From Rhizobium sp. WYJ-E13 (GTDB lineage Bacteria > Pseudomonadota > Alphaproteobacteria > Rhizobiales > Rhizobiaceae): a stretch of 64,000 nucleotides of DNA. The stretch is taken from assembly GCF_018987265.1 (NCBI RefSeq), contig NZ_CP076853.1:2046001-2110000 (forward strand). Direction: 5' to 3'. The position numbers were made by a program, and so were the translations under genes. How positions within the stretch are numbered: position 1 is the first letter of the stretch; the number at the start of each line of letters is the position of its first letter. Positions 42,142 to 51,422 of this stretch are shown here, piece after piece. The notes beneath the pieces are model-generated. The model was not told the DNA's origin and did no database searches. It was given only the letters and a program-made list of their open reading frames with translations.

Positions 42142-42185
42142 TTACAGCGTCCTTTGCGCGTCTTAAAAGACGCGCGGCGCTGTAA
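42142..42185. repeat. Rhizobial palindromic repeat
   Basis: TTACAGCGTCC...GCGGCGCTGTAA, related to TTAGAGCGTCC...GCGCTCTAA at 43843-43886 and to 52179-52216. Confidence 0.75.
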
Positions 42186-42279
42186 TGAACCGGCTGGACG
42201 CGATCGCACGTCTCTAGAGCAGAGCTTTCGGAACGAAGGTTTGGCCCCTATCGGAATAACAGAGGGCCACCAGCCTGCC

Positions 42280-42579
42280 TCAAGCCGCGTGGCCGATTTC
42301 CTCGATGGCGTCGAGCTCTTCCTGCAGGGCAGGCGCTTCAACGCCGAGATCGTAGCTGGACTGCAGGTTCAGCCAGAAATCCGGCGTCGTGCGAAAGTAT
42401 TTGGCGAGCCTGAGAGCCGTATCCGTTGTGACCGGGGTCTGCTCGGAGGCAAGCCGCTCGATCCTCGTGCGGGGAACATTCAGCTTTCGCGCGAGCGCAC
42501 CGGCGCTCAGGGCGAGAGGTTTGAGATATTCCTCGCGAAGAATTTCGCCGGGGTGAACGGGCGTAAGAATTTTCAGCAT
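42280..42579 (-). CDS. higA: HigA-type antitoxin (XRE helix-turn-helix)
   Basis: A 99-residue protein starting MLKILTPVHPGEILREEYLKPL, the hallmark HigA N-terminus, with helix-turn-helix ALARKLNVPRTRIERLASE and the FWLNLQSSYDL motif near the end. It follows the toxin gene (toxin first, antitoxin second), the usual higBA order, with a 47-bp gap. It should bind the two operators upstream of higB. Confidence 0.92.
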   Translation of the reverse strand: MLKILTPVHPGEILREEYLKPLALSAGALARKLNVPRTRIERLASEQTPVTTDTALRLAKYFRTTPDFWLNLQSSYDLGVEAPALQEELDAIEEIGHAA

Positions 42580-42626
42580 TTTCTTACAGTGCCTCCTGGC
42601 AAAAAGGGCAAAATGACATCAAGCCC

Positions 42627-42917
42627 TCAATGGTGGTCAACGATTTCAACATCCTCAGCGCCGGCTTCAGTCCAAACGAAACATATGCGCCATTGATCAT
42701 CGATTCTGATCGAATGCTGGCCTTGCCGATTGCCTTTCAGCGCCTCCAGCCGGTTGCCAGGAGGAGACCGAAGATCGTCCAGCACGGCTGCGGCATTCAG
42801 CATTGCCAACTTTCGCTGCGCCACACGCATGAGATCGGCCGGAAAACCTTTAGGCGCCTTCTGCGTGGTCGCGACCGTTTCCGTCATCGCAGTCTTGAAC
42901 GATCGGATCACAGCCAT
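42627..42917 (-). CDS. higB: HigB-type toxin (RelE superfamily)
   Basis: A 96-residue protein (MAVIRSFKTAMTETVATTQK) with the HigB/RelE segments LAMLNAAAVLDDLRSPPGNRLEALKGNRQGQHSIRIDDQWRICFVW (in part) and the final EIVDHH. HigB cleaves mRNA on the ribosome. The N-terminus is about 10 residues longer than the minimal family; an internal start cannot be excluded. Two copies of an inverted repeat lie just upstream of the start. Confidence 0.92.
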   Translation of the reverse strand: MAVIRSFKTAMTETVATTQKAPKGFPADLMRVAQRKLAMLNAAAVLDDLRSPPGNRLEALKGNRQGQHSIRIDDQWRICFVWTEAGAEDVEIVDHH

Positions 42918-42931
42918 CTCCTGAACGCACT

Positions 42932-42950
42932 TGTATCATAGCGCGATACG
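42932..42950. promoter_or_regulatory. HigA operator 1
   Basis: TGTATC-ATAGCGC-GATACG, inverted repeat with 7-bp spacer, 15 bp upstream of higB. Near-identical to operator 2. Confidence 0.75.
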
Positions 42951-42968
42951 AGCCAGCGTCAAACGCAA

Positions 42969-42987
42969 TGTATCACAACACGATACA
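42969..42987. promoter_or_regulatory. HigA operator 2
   Basis: TGTATC-ACAACAC-GATACA, perfect inverted repeat arms with 7-bp spacer, 37 bp (start to start) from operator 1. Confidence 0.75.
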
Positions 42988-43021
42988 AAGAACGGCTTCG
43001 CGCCTCCAACCATTCCCCGCC

Positions 43022-43762
43022 TCACCGCCAAAGCTTTTCTTCCGTATACACATCCATCCAGCGCCAGACCCAGGCCATGGCGAACATCGTCAGCAGCCAT
43101 CCAAGCACGACGTCCGAAAGGAAATGAGCGCCGAAAATCACGCGATTGAACGCCACGAACAAGAGGCAGGGCAACAGTAGTATCGCGGCCGCCCACCTGA
43201 GCCTGGCGGGCACCAGAACCAGCAGCGACAGTGACGCCGCCGCGGCTGAAGCCTCGCCGGACGGGAAGGAGCAGTTGCGGCTGCACGCGGCGGAAAACTG
43301 CCACACCGGCGTAAAATCCATGGTTCCACCGAACTCGGCAAGGTCATGAGGCCGTACGCGCCCGATGAGAACCTTGAGCGTCTGGACCGTGAAGAGCGGG
43401 CCTGCGACAAAGCTCAGGAGCACGAACAAGGGCTTCTCGGGCGAGCAGAACCGCATGCGTTCCGGCAGAAGCATCCGCAGCGCGATCAGCACGATCATCG
43501 AGCCGATAAGCCAGGGTTGTGCGAGGCGGCTGATATCCCTTACCGCCAGCAGGAACGGATCGTCGGCCAGAATGAAGATCTGTCCGCTGGCAAACCAGCG
43601 CGAGACGATGAGATCGAGATTGGGAAAGACGACAAAGACGAAACTGACCCAGACGATCGATGTGCCGATCGCGGCGAGCGCCCGGTCAGCCTCGGATGGC
43701 GTTGCCGGCAAGCCCACGCCGCTGGAGGCAGAATTCCAGGAATCGAACACAAATTTTCGCAT
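43022..43762 (-). CDS. PAP2-family phosphatase, PSGE variant (lipid A phosphatase-like)
   Basis: A 246-residue membrane protein with motifs KVLIGRVRPHD, CSFPSGEAS and NRVIFGAHFLSDVV. Here the central His of PSGH is Glu, the variant seen in a branch of PAP2 proteins that includes putative lipid A phosphatases. Six helices are predicted. Its 5' end faces a two-component pair across a palindromic repeat. Rhizobial lipid A is often dephosphorylated, so a lipid A role is possible but not shown. Confidence 0.85.
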   Translation of the reverse strand: MRKFVFDSWNSASSGVGLPATPSEADRALAAIGTSIVWVSFVFVVFPNLDLIVSRWFASGQIFILADDPFLLAVRDISRLAQPWLIGSMIVLIALRMLLPERMRFCSPEKPLFVLLSFVAGPLFTVQTLKVLIGRVRPHDLAEFGGTMDFTPVWQFSAACSRNCSFPSGEASAAAASLSLLVLVPARLRWAAAILLLPCLLFVAFNRVIFGAHFLSDVVLGWLLTMFAMAWVWRWMDVYTEEKLWR

Positions 43763-43784
43763 GCCGGCATCTCCGAAAGCTGCA

Positions 43785-43886
43785 GCATCGGCCCGAAAAT
43801 CGGAATCGATTTTCGGAAAGCCTGATGCGCCAAATCAAAGGGTTAGAGCGTCCGTTGCGCGTCCGGACGGAGGCGCGGCGCTCTAA
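43785..43886. repeat. Composite rhizobial palindromic repeat
   Basis: GCATCGGCCCGAAAATCGG to CCTGATGC (43785-43828), then TTAGAGCGTCC...GCGGCGCTCTAA (43843-43886). The same composite occurs inverted at 52179-52274, inside the phage-like region. Confidence 0.85.
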
Positions 43887-44068
43887 TCGGCGGCAAGCTG
43901 ATTTCGAATTGTCAAGAAATGGCGAGGAAGCGATCAAGGCGCTGTTGAGAACAGGTTGGGTGGTCGCTAAAAGCGCGCTTGCAAATTGCAGAAATCTCCT
44001 CCGTCCGCGATGGTGGACGTCCGGCGGCAAAGCCGGCAAAGGGAATTGAACAACCGCAGGGCATTGGG

Positions 44069-44761
44069 GTGGATAACAGTCTCGTTCTGATCGTTGAGGA
44101 TGAACCGGCAATCGCGCAGATACTGGAAGGATATTTGTTGCGTGACGGGTTCCGTACCGTTCGCGCCGGCGACGGCGAAATAGCGCTTCAACATCATGCC
44201 CATCTGAAACCGGATCTTGTGCTGCTTGACGTGCGCCTGCCGAAACTCGACGGTTTCGACGTGCTCGCGCGCCTGCGCCAGGTCGGGTCAACGCCTGTCA
44301 TCATGGTGACGGCCATTGCCGACGACATCGACCGGTTGGCTGGTCTGCGCCTCGGTGCCGACGACTATGTAGTCAAACCGTTCAACCCGCAGGAGGTCGT
44401 GGCCCGGGTCAAGGCCGTCCTGCGCCGGACGCGCGGAGAACACGCCAACGTCATCAAGCGGTTCGGACCCATAGAGGTCGATTTCACCAGCCACACAGCG
44501 TTTGTCACGAGCGACGAGCGCCGCACGCATCTATCCCTGACGCTCAGCGAATTTCGAATTCTCGCCTATATGATCCGCCACCCGACCCAGGCTTTCGCGC
44601 GCGCCGATATTCTCGACGCCTGCCTGCCGGAAAGCGACGCTCTGGTGCGCACTGTCGACACGCATATCTCCAACCTTCGGCGCAAGCTGGAAGAGTTGGG
44701 GCAGAACGGCTTCTTTCCTGCGGTGCCGGGAATTGGCTATCGTTTTTCGGATCCAAGATGA
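44069..44761 (+). CDS. OmpR-family response regulator
   Basis: A 230-residue protein with a GTG start at 44069 (VDNSLVLIVEDEPAIAQILE); an ATG at 43979 in frame would add 30 residues and is less typical. The receiver has VEDE, phospho-Asp in LLDVRLPKLDGF and Lys in YVVKPF. The OmpR winged helix has LSEFRILAYMIRHP and TVDTHISNLRRKL. It overlaps its kinase gene by 4 bp (ATGA). BaeR/AdeR-like by style. The divergent PAP2 phosphatase is a possible target. Confidence 0.9.
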   Translation: MDNSLVLIVEDEPAIAQILEGYLLRDGFRTVRAGDGEIALQHHAHLKPDLVLLDVRLPKLDGFDVLARLRQVGSTPVIMVTAIADDIDRLAGLRLGADDYVVKPFNPQEVVARVKAVLRRTRGEHANVIKRFGPIEVDFTSHTAFVTSDERRTHLSLTLSEFRILAYMIRHPTQAFARADILDACLPESDALVRTVDTHISNLRRKLEELGQNGFFPAVPGIGYRFSDPR

Positions 44762-45927
44762 AGATATCAAGGCTCCCCTCGCTGCCGCTGGCAACGGTCA
44801 CCGCCGTCACCATCGGCGTGATGCTGCTTCTCAGCGTCGGCATGACCTATCTCGGGGCCATATGGTATTCCACCTATCTCGAGGAAAGCATTATTGAAAA
44901 CCTGCCGCCGAGAGCCGCGGCTGCTTATCGCGATCTGGACAATGGCGTCGTCCCCGACCAGGATTCGCTCAAGCTCCTCCTCGCCAACCTCAATGGGCTG
45001 CAGGAAGAACAGACAGATTTCCAGCTCCAGATCCTGATTCTGACCTGCGGCCTGCTTTCGGCCCTTGTCTGCGCCATCATCGGGATATTTCTGGCGCGGC
45101 GGATCGCAAGGCCTCTCGCAGAACTCACATCTGCTGCCGAAGGCCTGAAATCCGGCGACTTCTCAGTGAGCGTCGCTGCCTCGCGCCATGCCACCCGAGA
45201 AGTCTCCAGTCTTATGGACACCTTCAATGCGCTCGCAGCCAGCCTCGACAGCATGGAAAAAAGGCTGCGCTTCAACAACATGGCGGTCGCCCACGAATTG
45301 CGAACGCCACTGACGATCCTGCGGGGTTCGTTGCAGGGCATGCTTGACGGCGTTTTTCCGATGGACCGGAAGATAATCTCCGATCTCCTGGTCCAGGTGG
45401 AAGGCCTCGGGAGAATTGTCGAAGATCTGCGCACCCTGTCGCTGGCGATCGGTCAGAAACTCGTCATGGAGCGTGAATGGATCGACGTGTCGCAGGTGGT
45501 GGCAGCGGTGCTGACATCCGCCAAACCCATGCTGGAGACGAGCACGCTGACGCTTGAAACCGGGCTGCAACCCGCCTTCCTGTCGGTCGACTCCCCGCGC
45601 ATTCGCCAGGCCGTGCTGGCACTTCTGGAAAACGCCTGCCGATACGCGGCAGACGGCAACTGGCTGCGGTGCGAAACGGAGCAATTGCCGGATGAGAGCG
45701 TCGTCATCCGTTTTCTGGATAGAGGTCCCGGATTTCCTGAAGGACTGGATGCGGTGGCCACGAACCCCTTCTGGCGCGGCGATCCCTCACGGTCTCGCGC
45801 AACGGGCGGTACGGGACTGGGACTATCGGTGGTGCAGGCCATCGCGGTTGCCCATGGCGGACACCTCGAATTCGCAAACCGGGAAGGCGGCGGCGCGTTG
45901 GTCGCAATCCACCTGCGTCCTGCGTGA
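44758..45927 (+). CDS. Sensor histidine kinase
   Basis: A 389-residue protein: TM1 (about 14-36), a short periplasmic loop of about 50 residues, TM2 (about 90-112), HAMP (RRIARPLAELTSAAEGLKSG), HisKA (MAVAHELRTPLTILRG) and HATPase (LLENACRYAADG, DRGPGFPEG, GGTGLGLSVV). The small sensor loop suggests sensing within or near the membrane, for example envelope stress or cationic peptides. Translationally coupled to the regulator before it. Confidence 0.92.
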   Translation: MKISRLPSLPLATVTAVTIGVMLLLSVGMTYLGAIWYSTYLEESIIENLPPRAAAAYRDLDNGVVPDQDSLKLLLANLNGLQEEQTDFQLQILILTCGLLSALVCAIIGIFLARRIARPLAELTSAAEGLKSGDFSVSVAASRHATREVSSLMDTFNALAASLDSMEKRLRFNNMAVAHELRTPLTILRGSLQGMLDGVFPMDRKIISDLLVQVEGLGRIVEDLRTLSLAIGQKLVMEREWIDVSQVVAAVLTSAKPMLETSTLTLETGLQPAFLSVDSPRIRQAVLALLENACRYAADGNWLRCETEQLPDESVVIRFLDRGPGFPEGLDAVATNPFWRGDPSRSRATGGTGLGLSVVQAIAVAHGGHLEFANREGGGALVAIHLRPA

Positions 45928-45948
45928 GGCGCACGAGGCCCAGCCCCC

Positions 45949-46953
45949 TCAATGGAACAATTCGCCGATCATGTGGAACCGCGATTTGCTCCGGCTGCGC
46001 CCGTCCGTTCCGCCGATTGCTGACTTGGGCACCCTGAACCCGTAGATCTCTTCGGGCTCGGCAGAGCGCTCGGCCCAGAACGTGTCGATCGCCGACAGCA
46101 TCATCGAGCGCCGTTTGCGGCGGCGGTACTGGATCGGCTGCCTGGCCCGCGAGACGGCCAGGAAATACGCCATGCCGCCTTCTACGGTCAGCCCCTGCAA
46201 CACGATCAGGATAGCCTCCTTCGGGCGAACGCCTCGGAGATCGCGGGTCGCCTCGACGATCAGCCGCTTTCCATTGCGGGGCCCCTGCATGCTGCCGATG
46301 ACGAAGGTGTAGCCGCCCTCAGAGCCCTGGCGAAGGAAGGTGAACCTGCCTGTGCACAGGAGAGCCTTGTCGCGTGTGCGGACAAGCTCGACGGCGAAGC
46401 CCCCTTCGTGACGTCCGCCGCAAAGATCGGCCAGTGCGATGCGGCACGTATAGGTCTCGTTGCGGCCGTTCACCACGCCGATATCGAGCCTTTCCCCCTG
46501 CCACAGCCGCATCATGGTTTCCCTGGCCAGGATCCTGTCTGCGACAAGGAAATGCTCGACGACACGTGCGAGCCGCAGGGATTTGGACATCCCGTAAACC
46601 AGGAACTTCGACAGCGGCTTCTGCAGCAAGGCGTCATGCGGGGCCGGAAACGCCCGTGCCGCTGCAAAACCCGCAAGGAAGCGCCACCAGCGGATGGTGA
46701 GGAGCGGATGGGCGGCAAAGCGAAACCAGAACAGGACGCCGCGCTTCCAGCGGGCTCGCAGAACGAAGGTCAGTATTCTCCACAGGACGAGAAATCGGAA
46801 CTGCCGTGGTCCGTCAGCGATTTCGGGCGCTGAGTACGGACGAGGAGTGGCGGAAATTTCGCCTTCTGCCGCTGCGGCGATCACTTCATTCTGGATCATA
46901 TTGTAAGCCCGCCGAATATGGTTGCGGCCAACCATCTGCGGCGGGACTATCAA
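45949..46953 (-). CDS. DUF535 (VirK/YbjX) family protein
   Basis: A 334-residue protein with VLRARWKRGVLFWFRF, LLTIRWWRFLAGF, LLCTGRFTFL, FVIGSMQGP, VRPKEAILIVLQGLTVEGGMAYFLAVS, and the final basic KRRSMMLSAIDTFWAE segment, all features of DUF535/VirK. In Salmonella and Shigella relatives affect antimicrobial-peptide resistance and virulence. The start is uncertain; MIQNEVIAA at 46899 is an alternative to the ATG at 46953. It is convergent with the kinase gene and probably marks the end of the core segment before the phage-like block. Confidence 0.85.
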   Translation of the reverse strand: MIVPPQMVGRNHIRRAYNMIQNEVIAAAAEGEISATPRPYSAPEIADGPRQFRFLVLWRILTFVLRARWKRGVLFWFRFAAHPLLTIRWWRFLAGFAAARAFPAPHDALLQKPLSKFLVYGMSKSLRLARVVEHFLVADRILARETMMRLWQGERLDIGVVNGRNETYTCRIALADLCGGRHEGGFAVELVRTRDKALLCTGRFTFLRQGSEGGYTFVIGSMQGPRNGKRLIVEATRDLRGVRPKEAILIVLQGLTVEGGMAYFLAVSRARQPIQYRRRKRRSMMLSAIDTFWAERSAEPEEIYGFRVPKSAIGGTDGRSRSKSRFHMIGELFH

Positions 46954-47293
46954 GATCGTGGCAAGAAACCGTGGCCATCGCGGGAAGAGCGGCCGGGATG
47001 GCGGCCTGCTCAGGTCCTTGAGCGGGCGGGAAACTTCAGCGTTTCAGGTTGGCGTCATCCAGGTCGATACGGCCGGGGTTTGATCGAAGCCATCTACCGT
47101 GTGGCCCCCTCATCCGCCCTTCGGGCACCACACGGCACAGTCCAGCCTCTTCACATTAGCGAACATCCGTCGCCACCCCATGTCACCCCCACAACCTTTC
47201 ACCCCGCAGGCTGCCTCCCATCGACGCCGAACCGGCTGGAGGCCACCCTCCTCCACCCGGTCCAACCGCTCAACCCTCACGATCGGATGACCC
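46954..47293. other. Boundary region before the phage head module, 340 bp
   Basis: No gene is supported; a long plus-strand frame (46918-47757) runs antisense to good codon use and overlaps the next two genes. No integrase or attachment-site repeat is visible. It should hold the promoter of the head module. Confidence 0.4.
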
Positions 47294-47533
47294 ATGTGCA
47301 TGTTCTCCTCGCCGCCGAAAGCCGAGCCGCCGCAGGCGCCGCCCGAATACGCCCAGCAGAAGACGCCCGATTATGCCGCCGCCCAATCCACCGCCGCACG
47401 CCGCGCCTCGGACAAGGTGAAGGGCGCGCCCTCCACCATCCTGACCTCGCCCTCGGGCGCACCTGTTCTCGCCGATACGCAATCGCCGTCGCTCTCGGGC
47501 AATACGCTCAAGAAGACGCTGCTCGGGCAATAG
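47294..47533 (+). CDS. Small phage-type protein upstream of the connector
   Basis: A 79-residue Pro/Ala-rich protein (MCMFSSPPKAEPPQAPPEYA) with a Ser/Thr-rich end. Small proteins of this composition lie just before the head-tail connector in podovirus-like genomes and are often virion components. It is 15 bp before the connector gene. Function unknown. Confidence 0.65.
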   Translation: MCMFSSPPKAEPPQAPPEYAQQKTPDYAAAQSTAARRASDKVKGAPSTILTSPSGAPVLADTQSPSLSGNTLKKTLLGQ

Positions 47534-47548
47534 AGGCTGACATCATCT

Positions 47549-49234
47549 ATGGAAAATCCTCGTCGCGACAACGAGACGCAAATTGCCTATCACCGCCGCC
47601 GGCTGGCGGAGCTGAAGGAGGTTCGCCAGCCCTGGGAGGCCGAATGGCGGGCGCTGGCAGAGCATATCGAGCCGACGCGGCTCAGGCTGCATTCCGACCG
47701 GGAAGGCCCGCGCTCGCGCGACAAGATCATCGACAGCACCGGCAGCCATGCCTATGAGACGCTGAAGTCAGGCATGCATTCGGGCCTCACCTCGCCTGCC
47801 CGGCCCTGGTTCCGGCTGACCACCTTCGATCCCGATCTGAAGAAGCAGGATTCCGTCAAAGTCTACCTCGCCGCCGTGCAGGACAAGATGCGCGAGGTCT
47901 TTGCGGCGTCGAACCTCTACCGCGCCTTTCATATCGGCTATGGCGATCTCGGCCAGTTCGGCCAATCCGTCGCCATTCTCGTGGAAGACGAGGAGACGGT
48001 CATCCGCGTGCAGCAGCTGGTGCATGGCCGCTTCTGGATCGCGAGGGATCACAAAGGCAAGGCCACCACGCTTTACCGCACCTTCCGCTGGAGCGTGCAG
48101 CGCATCATCGAGCGCTTCGGTTATGACAATGTGCCGGAGCGGCTGCGCAGCCTCTATGACTCGTCGAAATATGGCGAATGTTTCGACGTCTATCACGCCA
48201 TCGAACCGCGCTATGACCGCGACCCAAGGCTGATCGACAAGCGCAACAAGGCCTTCCTCTCCAATTACTGGATCGACGAGCTCGGCGGCGATCTGCTCGA
48301 AGAAAGCGGCTTCGACTCCAACCCGATTATCGCGCCGGCCTGGGAGCTTTCCGAAGACGATCACTATGCGCTCTCGCCCGGCCAGAAGGCGCTCGGCGAT
48401 ATCAGGATGCTGCAGCTCGAACAGACGCGAAAGCTCGAGGGTATCGACAAGAAGGTGCGCCCGCCGATGAACGCGCCGACTTCGATGCTGAACAGCCCGG
48501 CCTCGCTGCTGCCGGGTGCGGTCAATTACGTTGATGACCCCACCGGCAAGGGGTTCCGCCCGGCGATGGAGGTGAACCTCAGCCTGGCGGAACTGCGCGA
48601 AGATATTCAGGAAGTGCAGAACCGCATCGAGAAGACCTTCTTTGCCGATCTCTTCTTCGCCATCACCAATATGGAAGGCGTGCAGCCGCGCAACCAGTTC
48701 GAGCTGACGCAGCGCAAGGAAGAGCAGTTGCTGCAGCTCGGCCCCGTACTCGAAAACGTCTTCGGCGATCAGCTCGGCCCGACCATAGACCGCACCTTCG
48801 ATATTCTGGCGGCCCGTGACGAGCTGCCGCCACCGCCGCCGGAGCTGCAGGGAACCGAGCTGAAGGTGGAGTACATTTCCACGCTCGCCCAGGCGCAGCA
48901 GGCGGTGGCGACGGGCGCAATCGAGCGTGGCGTCGCCTTCATGGGCCAGGTCTCGGCGGTCAAGCCGGAAGCGCTCGACAAGCTCGATGTCGACGAGGCG
49001 ATCGACCTCTATTTCGATGCGATCGGCGCCCCGCCCTCGATGATCCTCGCCGACGACAAGGTGGAGGATATGCGCGCCCAGCGGGCGCAGCAGATGCAGG
49101 CGGCACAGACGGCGCAGATGGCCTCGCAGGTGGCGCCTGCGCTGAACCAGGGCGCCAAGGCGGCACAGGTGCTGGCCGATGCCAATGACAACCCGAATGG
49201 CGCAGCACTTCTGCGCCAGCTGGGGCTCGCCTGA
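47549..49234 (+). CDS. Phage head-to-tail connector (portal) protein, podovirus type
   Basis: A 561-residue protein. Segments such as SGLTSPARPWFRLTTFD, GDLGQFGQSVAILVEDEETVI, VHGRFWIARDHKGKATTLYR and NFQP-type C-terminal regions (FFADLFFAITNMEGVQPRNQFEL, LGPVLENVFGDQLGPTIDRTFDIL) are typical of the T7-like Head-tail connector family. It forms the dodecameric ring through which DNA enters the head. Length fits the family. The stop overlaps the next start by 1 bp. A large terminase would be expected upstream but is absent. Confidence 0.9.
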   Translation: MENPRRDNETQIAYHRRRLAELKEVRQPWEAEWRALAEHIEPTRLRLHSDREGPRSRDKIIDSTGSHAYETLKSGMHSGLTSPARPWFRLTTFDPDLKKQDSVKVYLAAVQDKMREVFAASNLYRAFHIGYGDLGQFGQSVAILVEDEETVIRVQQLVHGRFWIARDHKGKATTLYRTFRWSVQRIIERFGYDNVPERLRSLYDSSKYGECFDVYHAIEPRYDRDPRLIDKRNKAFLSNYWIDELGGDLLEESGFDSNPIIAPAWELSEDDHYALSPGQKALGDIRMLQLEQTRKLEGIDKKVRPPMNAPTSMLNSPASLLPGAVNYVDDPTGKGFRPAMEVNLSLAELREDIQEVQNRIEKTFFADLFFAITNMEGVQPRNQFELTQRKEEQLLQLGPVLENVFGDQLGPTIDRTFDILAARDELPPPPPELQGTELKVEYISTLAQAQQAVATGAIERGVAFMGQVSAVKPEALDKLDVDEAIDLYFDAIGAPPSMILADDKVEDMRAQRAQQMQAAQTAQMASQVAPALNQGAKAAQVLADANDNPNGAALLRQLGLA

Positions 49235-49587
49235 TGGATCATTTTAAGGATCAACCATCCATCCCCCAGATCATTGAGCGAGACGAAATCACGATGGCGT
49301 TTCGCGAGGTCTTCGCGACCGCCTCCGGCAAGCGTGTGCTGTTCTGGATGCTGGAACAATGCGCCGTCTACCAGGAGGCCTATGCGGGAGAGCTTGGCAA
49401 CGCGACGCATTACACGCTCGGAAAACAGGGCGTCGGCCGCCGGCTGATCGCCGAGCTCGATCGCATCGACCCGACGCTCTATCCGCGCCTGCTGCTCGCC
49501 GTCGCGGATCTCAAGGCAACAGACAAGGCAGCGGCGGCAAGCCGCGCCGAACAAGAGGAAGGCGAAGACCATGATATCGATGCTTAG
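49234..49587 (+). CDS. Phage-type protein, unknown, 117 residues
   Basis: Soluble helical protein (MDHFKDQPSIPQIIERDEIT) with KRVLFWMLEQCAVYQEAYAG and an acidic end. Proteins of this kind lie between connector and scaffold in several podovirus-like heads (a Bbp19-like position), function unknown. It overlaps both neighbours (1 bp and 17 bp), so translation is coupled through the module. Confidence 0.7.
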   Translation: MDHFKDQPSIPQIIERDEITMAFREVFATASGKRVLFWMLEQCAVYQEAYAGELGNATHYTLGKQGVGRRLIAELDRIDPTLYPRLLLAVADLKATDKAAAASRAEQEEGEDHDIDA

Positions 49588-50278
49588 CAGGATCTCCTTT
49601 CCGATCGTTCTGCGCAGCGCCGAGGGAACCGGCAGCGGTGGCGGCGATCTGGGCGAAAGCGCCGCACCGGAGACCATTCTGTTTCCGGATGATGCGTCAT
49701 CACCGGACGGTGACAACGGTAGCGACGATCATGCCGACGCTGCCGATCATGACACCGGCAAACCCGACGATACCGCTGATAATGACCCTGATGATCGCGT
49801 CCCCGACGATGGCCGCTATTCGCTCACCATGCCCGAGGGCATCGAGGTGGATCAGGAACTGATCGATGCCCTCGGCCCTGATTTCCACGATCTCGGCCTG
49901 ACCAACCGGCAGGCACAACAACTGGCCGACCGCTTCATCGAGATCCAGGGCCGGCGCGGCAAGGCGGCCAGCGAAGCCTGGGCCGGCCGCGTTCAGGGCT
50001 GGGCGGATGAAGCGCGCAGGGACCGCGAGATCGGCGGCGCAAAATGGGGCAGCACCGTGGGCTCCGCCCAGCGCGCGCTTTCCCGCCTCGGCACGCCGGC
50101 GCTGCGCGAGTACCTGAATACCAGCGGCGGCGGCAACCACCCCGAAATGATCAGAATTTTCGCAAAGGTCGGATCGATGATCCAGGAGGACAACCCACCG
50201 AATGGCGGCGCGGGCGGAAACGGCAGGAAAGCCGAAACCGCGCACCTGATGTTTCCCAAAGACGCACCGAAGGGCTGA
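49571..50278 (+). CDS. Putative capsid scaffold protein
   Basis: A 235-residue acidic protein with a very acidic, low-complexity N-terminal half (DDASSPDGDNGSDDHADAAD) and a helical C-terminal part (GLTNRQAQQLADRFIEIQGRRGKAASEAW, MIRIFAKVGSMIQED). This composition and its place just before the major capsid gene fit a scaffold or capsid-assembly protein that is lost from the mature head. Confidence 0.75.
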   Translation: MISMLSRISFPIVLRSAEGTGSGGGDLGESAAPETILFPDDASSPDGDNGSDDHADAADHDTGKPDDTADNDPDDRVPDDGRYSLTMPEGIEVDQELIDALGPDFHDLGLTNRQAQQLADRFIEIQGRRGKAASEAWAGRVQGWADEARRDREIGGAKWGSTVGSAQRALSRLGTPALREYLNTSGGGNHPEMIRIFAKVGSMIQEDNPPNGGAGGNGRKAETAHLMFPKDAPKG

Positions 50279-50284
50279 TAAGAC

Positions 50285-51319
50285 ATGGCCACCATTGGCA
50301 GCTACTACCCCAATCTCGTTGACGCATTCAAAGGCTCCGCCGAAGGCGCCGTCATCGAGCTTCTCTCGCAGCAGAACCCGATCCTCGACGACGCGATGGC
50401 CGTCGAATGCAACATGGATGCCGTGCACCGCCATATGGTGCGCACCGGCCTGCCCTCGGTCTCCTGGGGCCGGCTCTACCAGGGCATCAAGCAGTCCAAG
50501 GCCACCATGCAGCAGGTGGACGATACGACGGGCTTCGTGCATGCCCGCTCGGAAATCGACATGCGCCTGCTCGATCTGGCCCCCGACAAGGCCAAGGCCC
50601 GTCTCGTCGACACCATGCCCTTCATCGAGTCGCTGAGCCAGGAAATGGCGTCCGGCCTTTTCTATCATGATACGGCAACCACGCCGGAGAAGTTCAAGGG
50701 CCTCTCCGCCCGCTACTCCGCCTATAACCCCAACCTGCCGAACGTGGCGCAGCCGAACATCGCCAACCAGGTGGTCAATGGCGGTGGCACCGGCGCCGAC
50801 AACACTTCCATCTGGTTCGTCACCTGGGGCGACCACGCCACCCACCTGCTCTACCCCAAGGGCACCAAGGCCGGCGTCAAGATCGACGACAAGGGCGAGC
50901 AGCGCGTGCTCGATGCCAACGGCGACCCCTACTATGCCAAGGAAACGCTCTACACCTGGCATATCGGTGCCGCCGTCAAGGACTGGCGCTACAACGCCCG
51001 CGTCGCCAATATCGACGTCTCCGACATGATGGCCGGCAGCGTCGATCTCTGGTCGCTCTTGCGCAAGGGCTACTACCGCCTGCAGTCTCGCCGCCTGAAC
51101 GCCAAGGCGAGCCGCATCGCCATCTACATGAACAAGGATGTTCTCGAAGTGCTCGACGTGCAGTCGTCAGACCGCGCGCTGACCTCCGACCGGCAGAACA
51201 CGGTGCACCTGACCACGCAGTTCGTCGAGGGCCAGGAAGTGAAGTTCTATCGCGGCATCCCGATCCGCGAAACGGACGCCATCCTCAACACCGAAGCCGC
51301 CGTTCCGGCGCTCGCCTGA
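50285..51319 (+). CDS. Phage major capsid protein
   Basis: A 344-residue protein starting MATIGSYYPNLVDAFKGSAE. It contains DAMAVECNMDAVHRHMVRTGLPSVSWGRLYQGI, YAKETLYTWHIGAAVKDWRYNARVANID, SRRLNAKASRIAIYMNKDVLEVLD and a C-terminal YRGIPIRETDAILNTEA, the recognisable pattern of the HK97-fold capsid proteins that accompany this connector type. It is the most abundant virion protein by role. It follows the scaffold-like gene by 6 bp. Confidence 0.88.
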   Translation: MATIGSYYPNLVDAFKGSAEGAVIELLSQQNPILDDAMAVECNMDAVHRHMVRTGLPSVSWGRLYQGIKQSKATMQQVDDTTGFVHARSEIDMRLLDLAPDKAKARLVDTMPFIESLSQEMASGLFYHDTATTPEKFKGLSARYSAYNPNLPNVAQPNIANQVVNGGGTGADNTSIWFVTWGDHATHLLYPKGTKAGVKIDDKGEQRVLDANGDPYYAKETLYTWHIGAAVKDWRYNARVANIDVSDMMAGSVDLWSLLRKGYYRLQSRRLNAKASRIAIYMNKDVLEVLDVQSSDRALTSDRQNTVHLTTQFVEGQEVKFYRGIPIRETDAILNTEAAVPALA

Positions 51320-51422
51320 TCGTCTTCCTCAAGCCCGCCGTGATGAGCGGCGGGCAACCCTCTCTTTCACTGCCCGATCCGCGACCAACGGGTAGCGGGC
51401 GAATCCCAGAAAGGTACATCCC

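Noticed and set aside
46918..47757. 279-codon plus-strand frame across the phage boundary
   Set aside because: It overlaps two genes with phage-type products in another frame and has an Arg/Pro-rich shadow composition.
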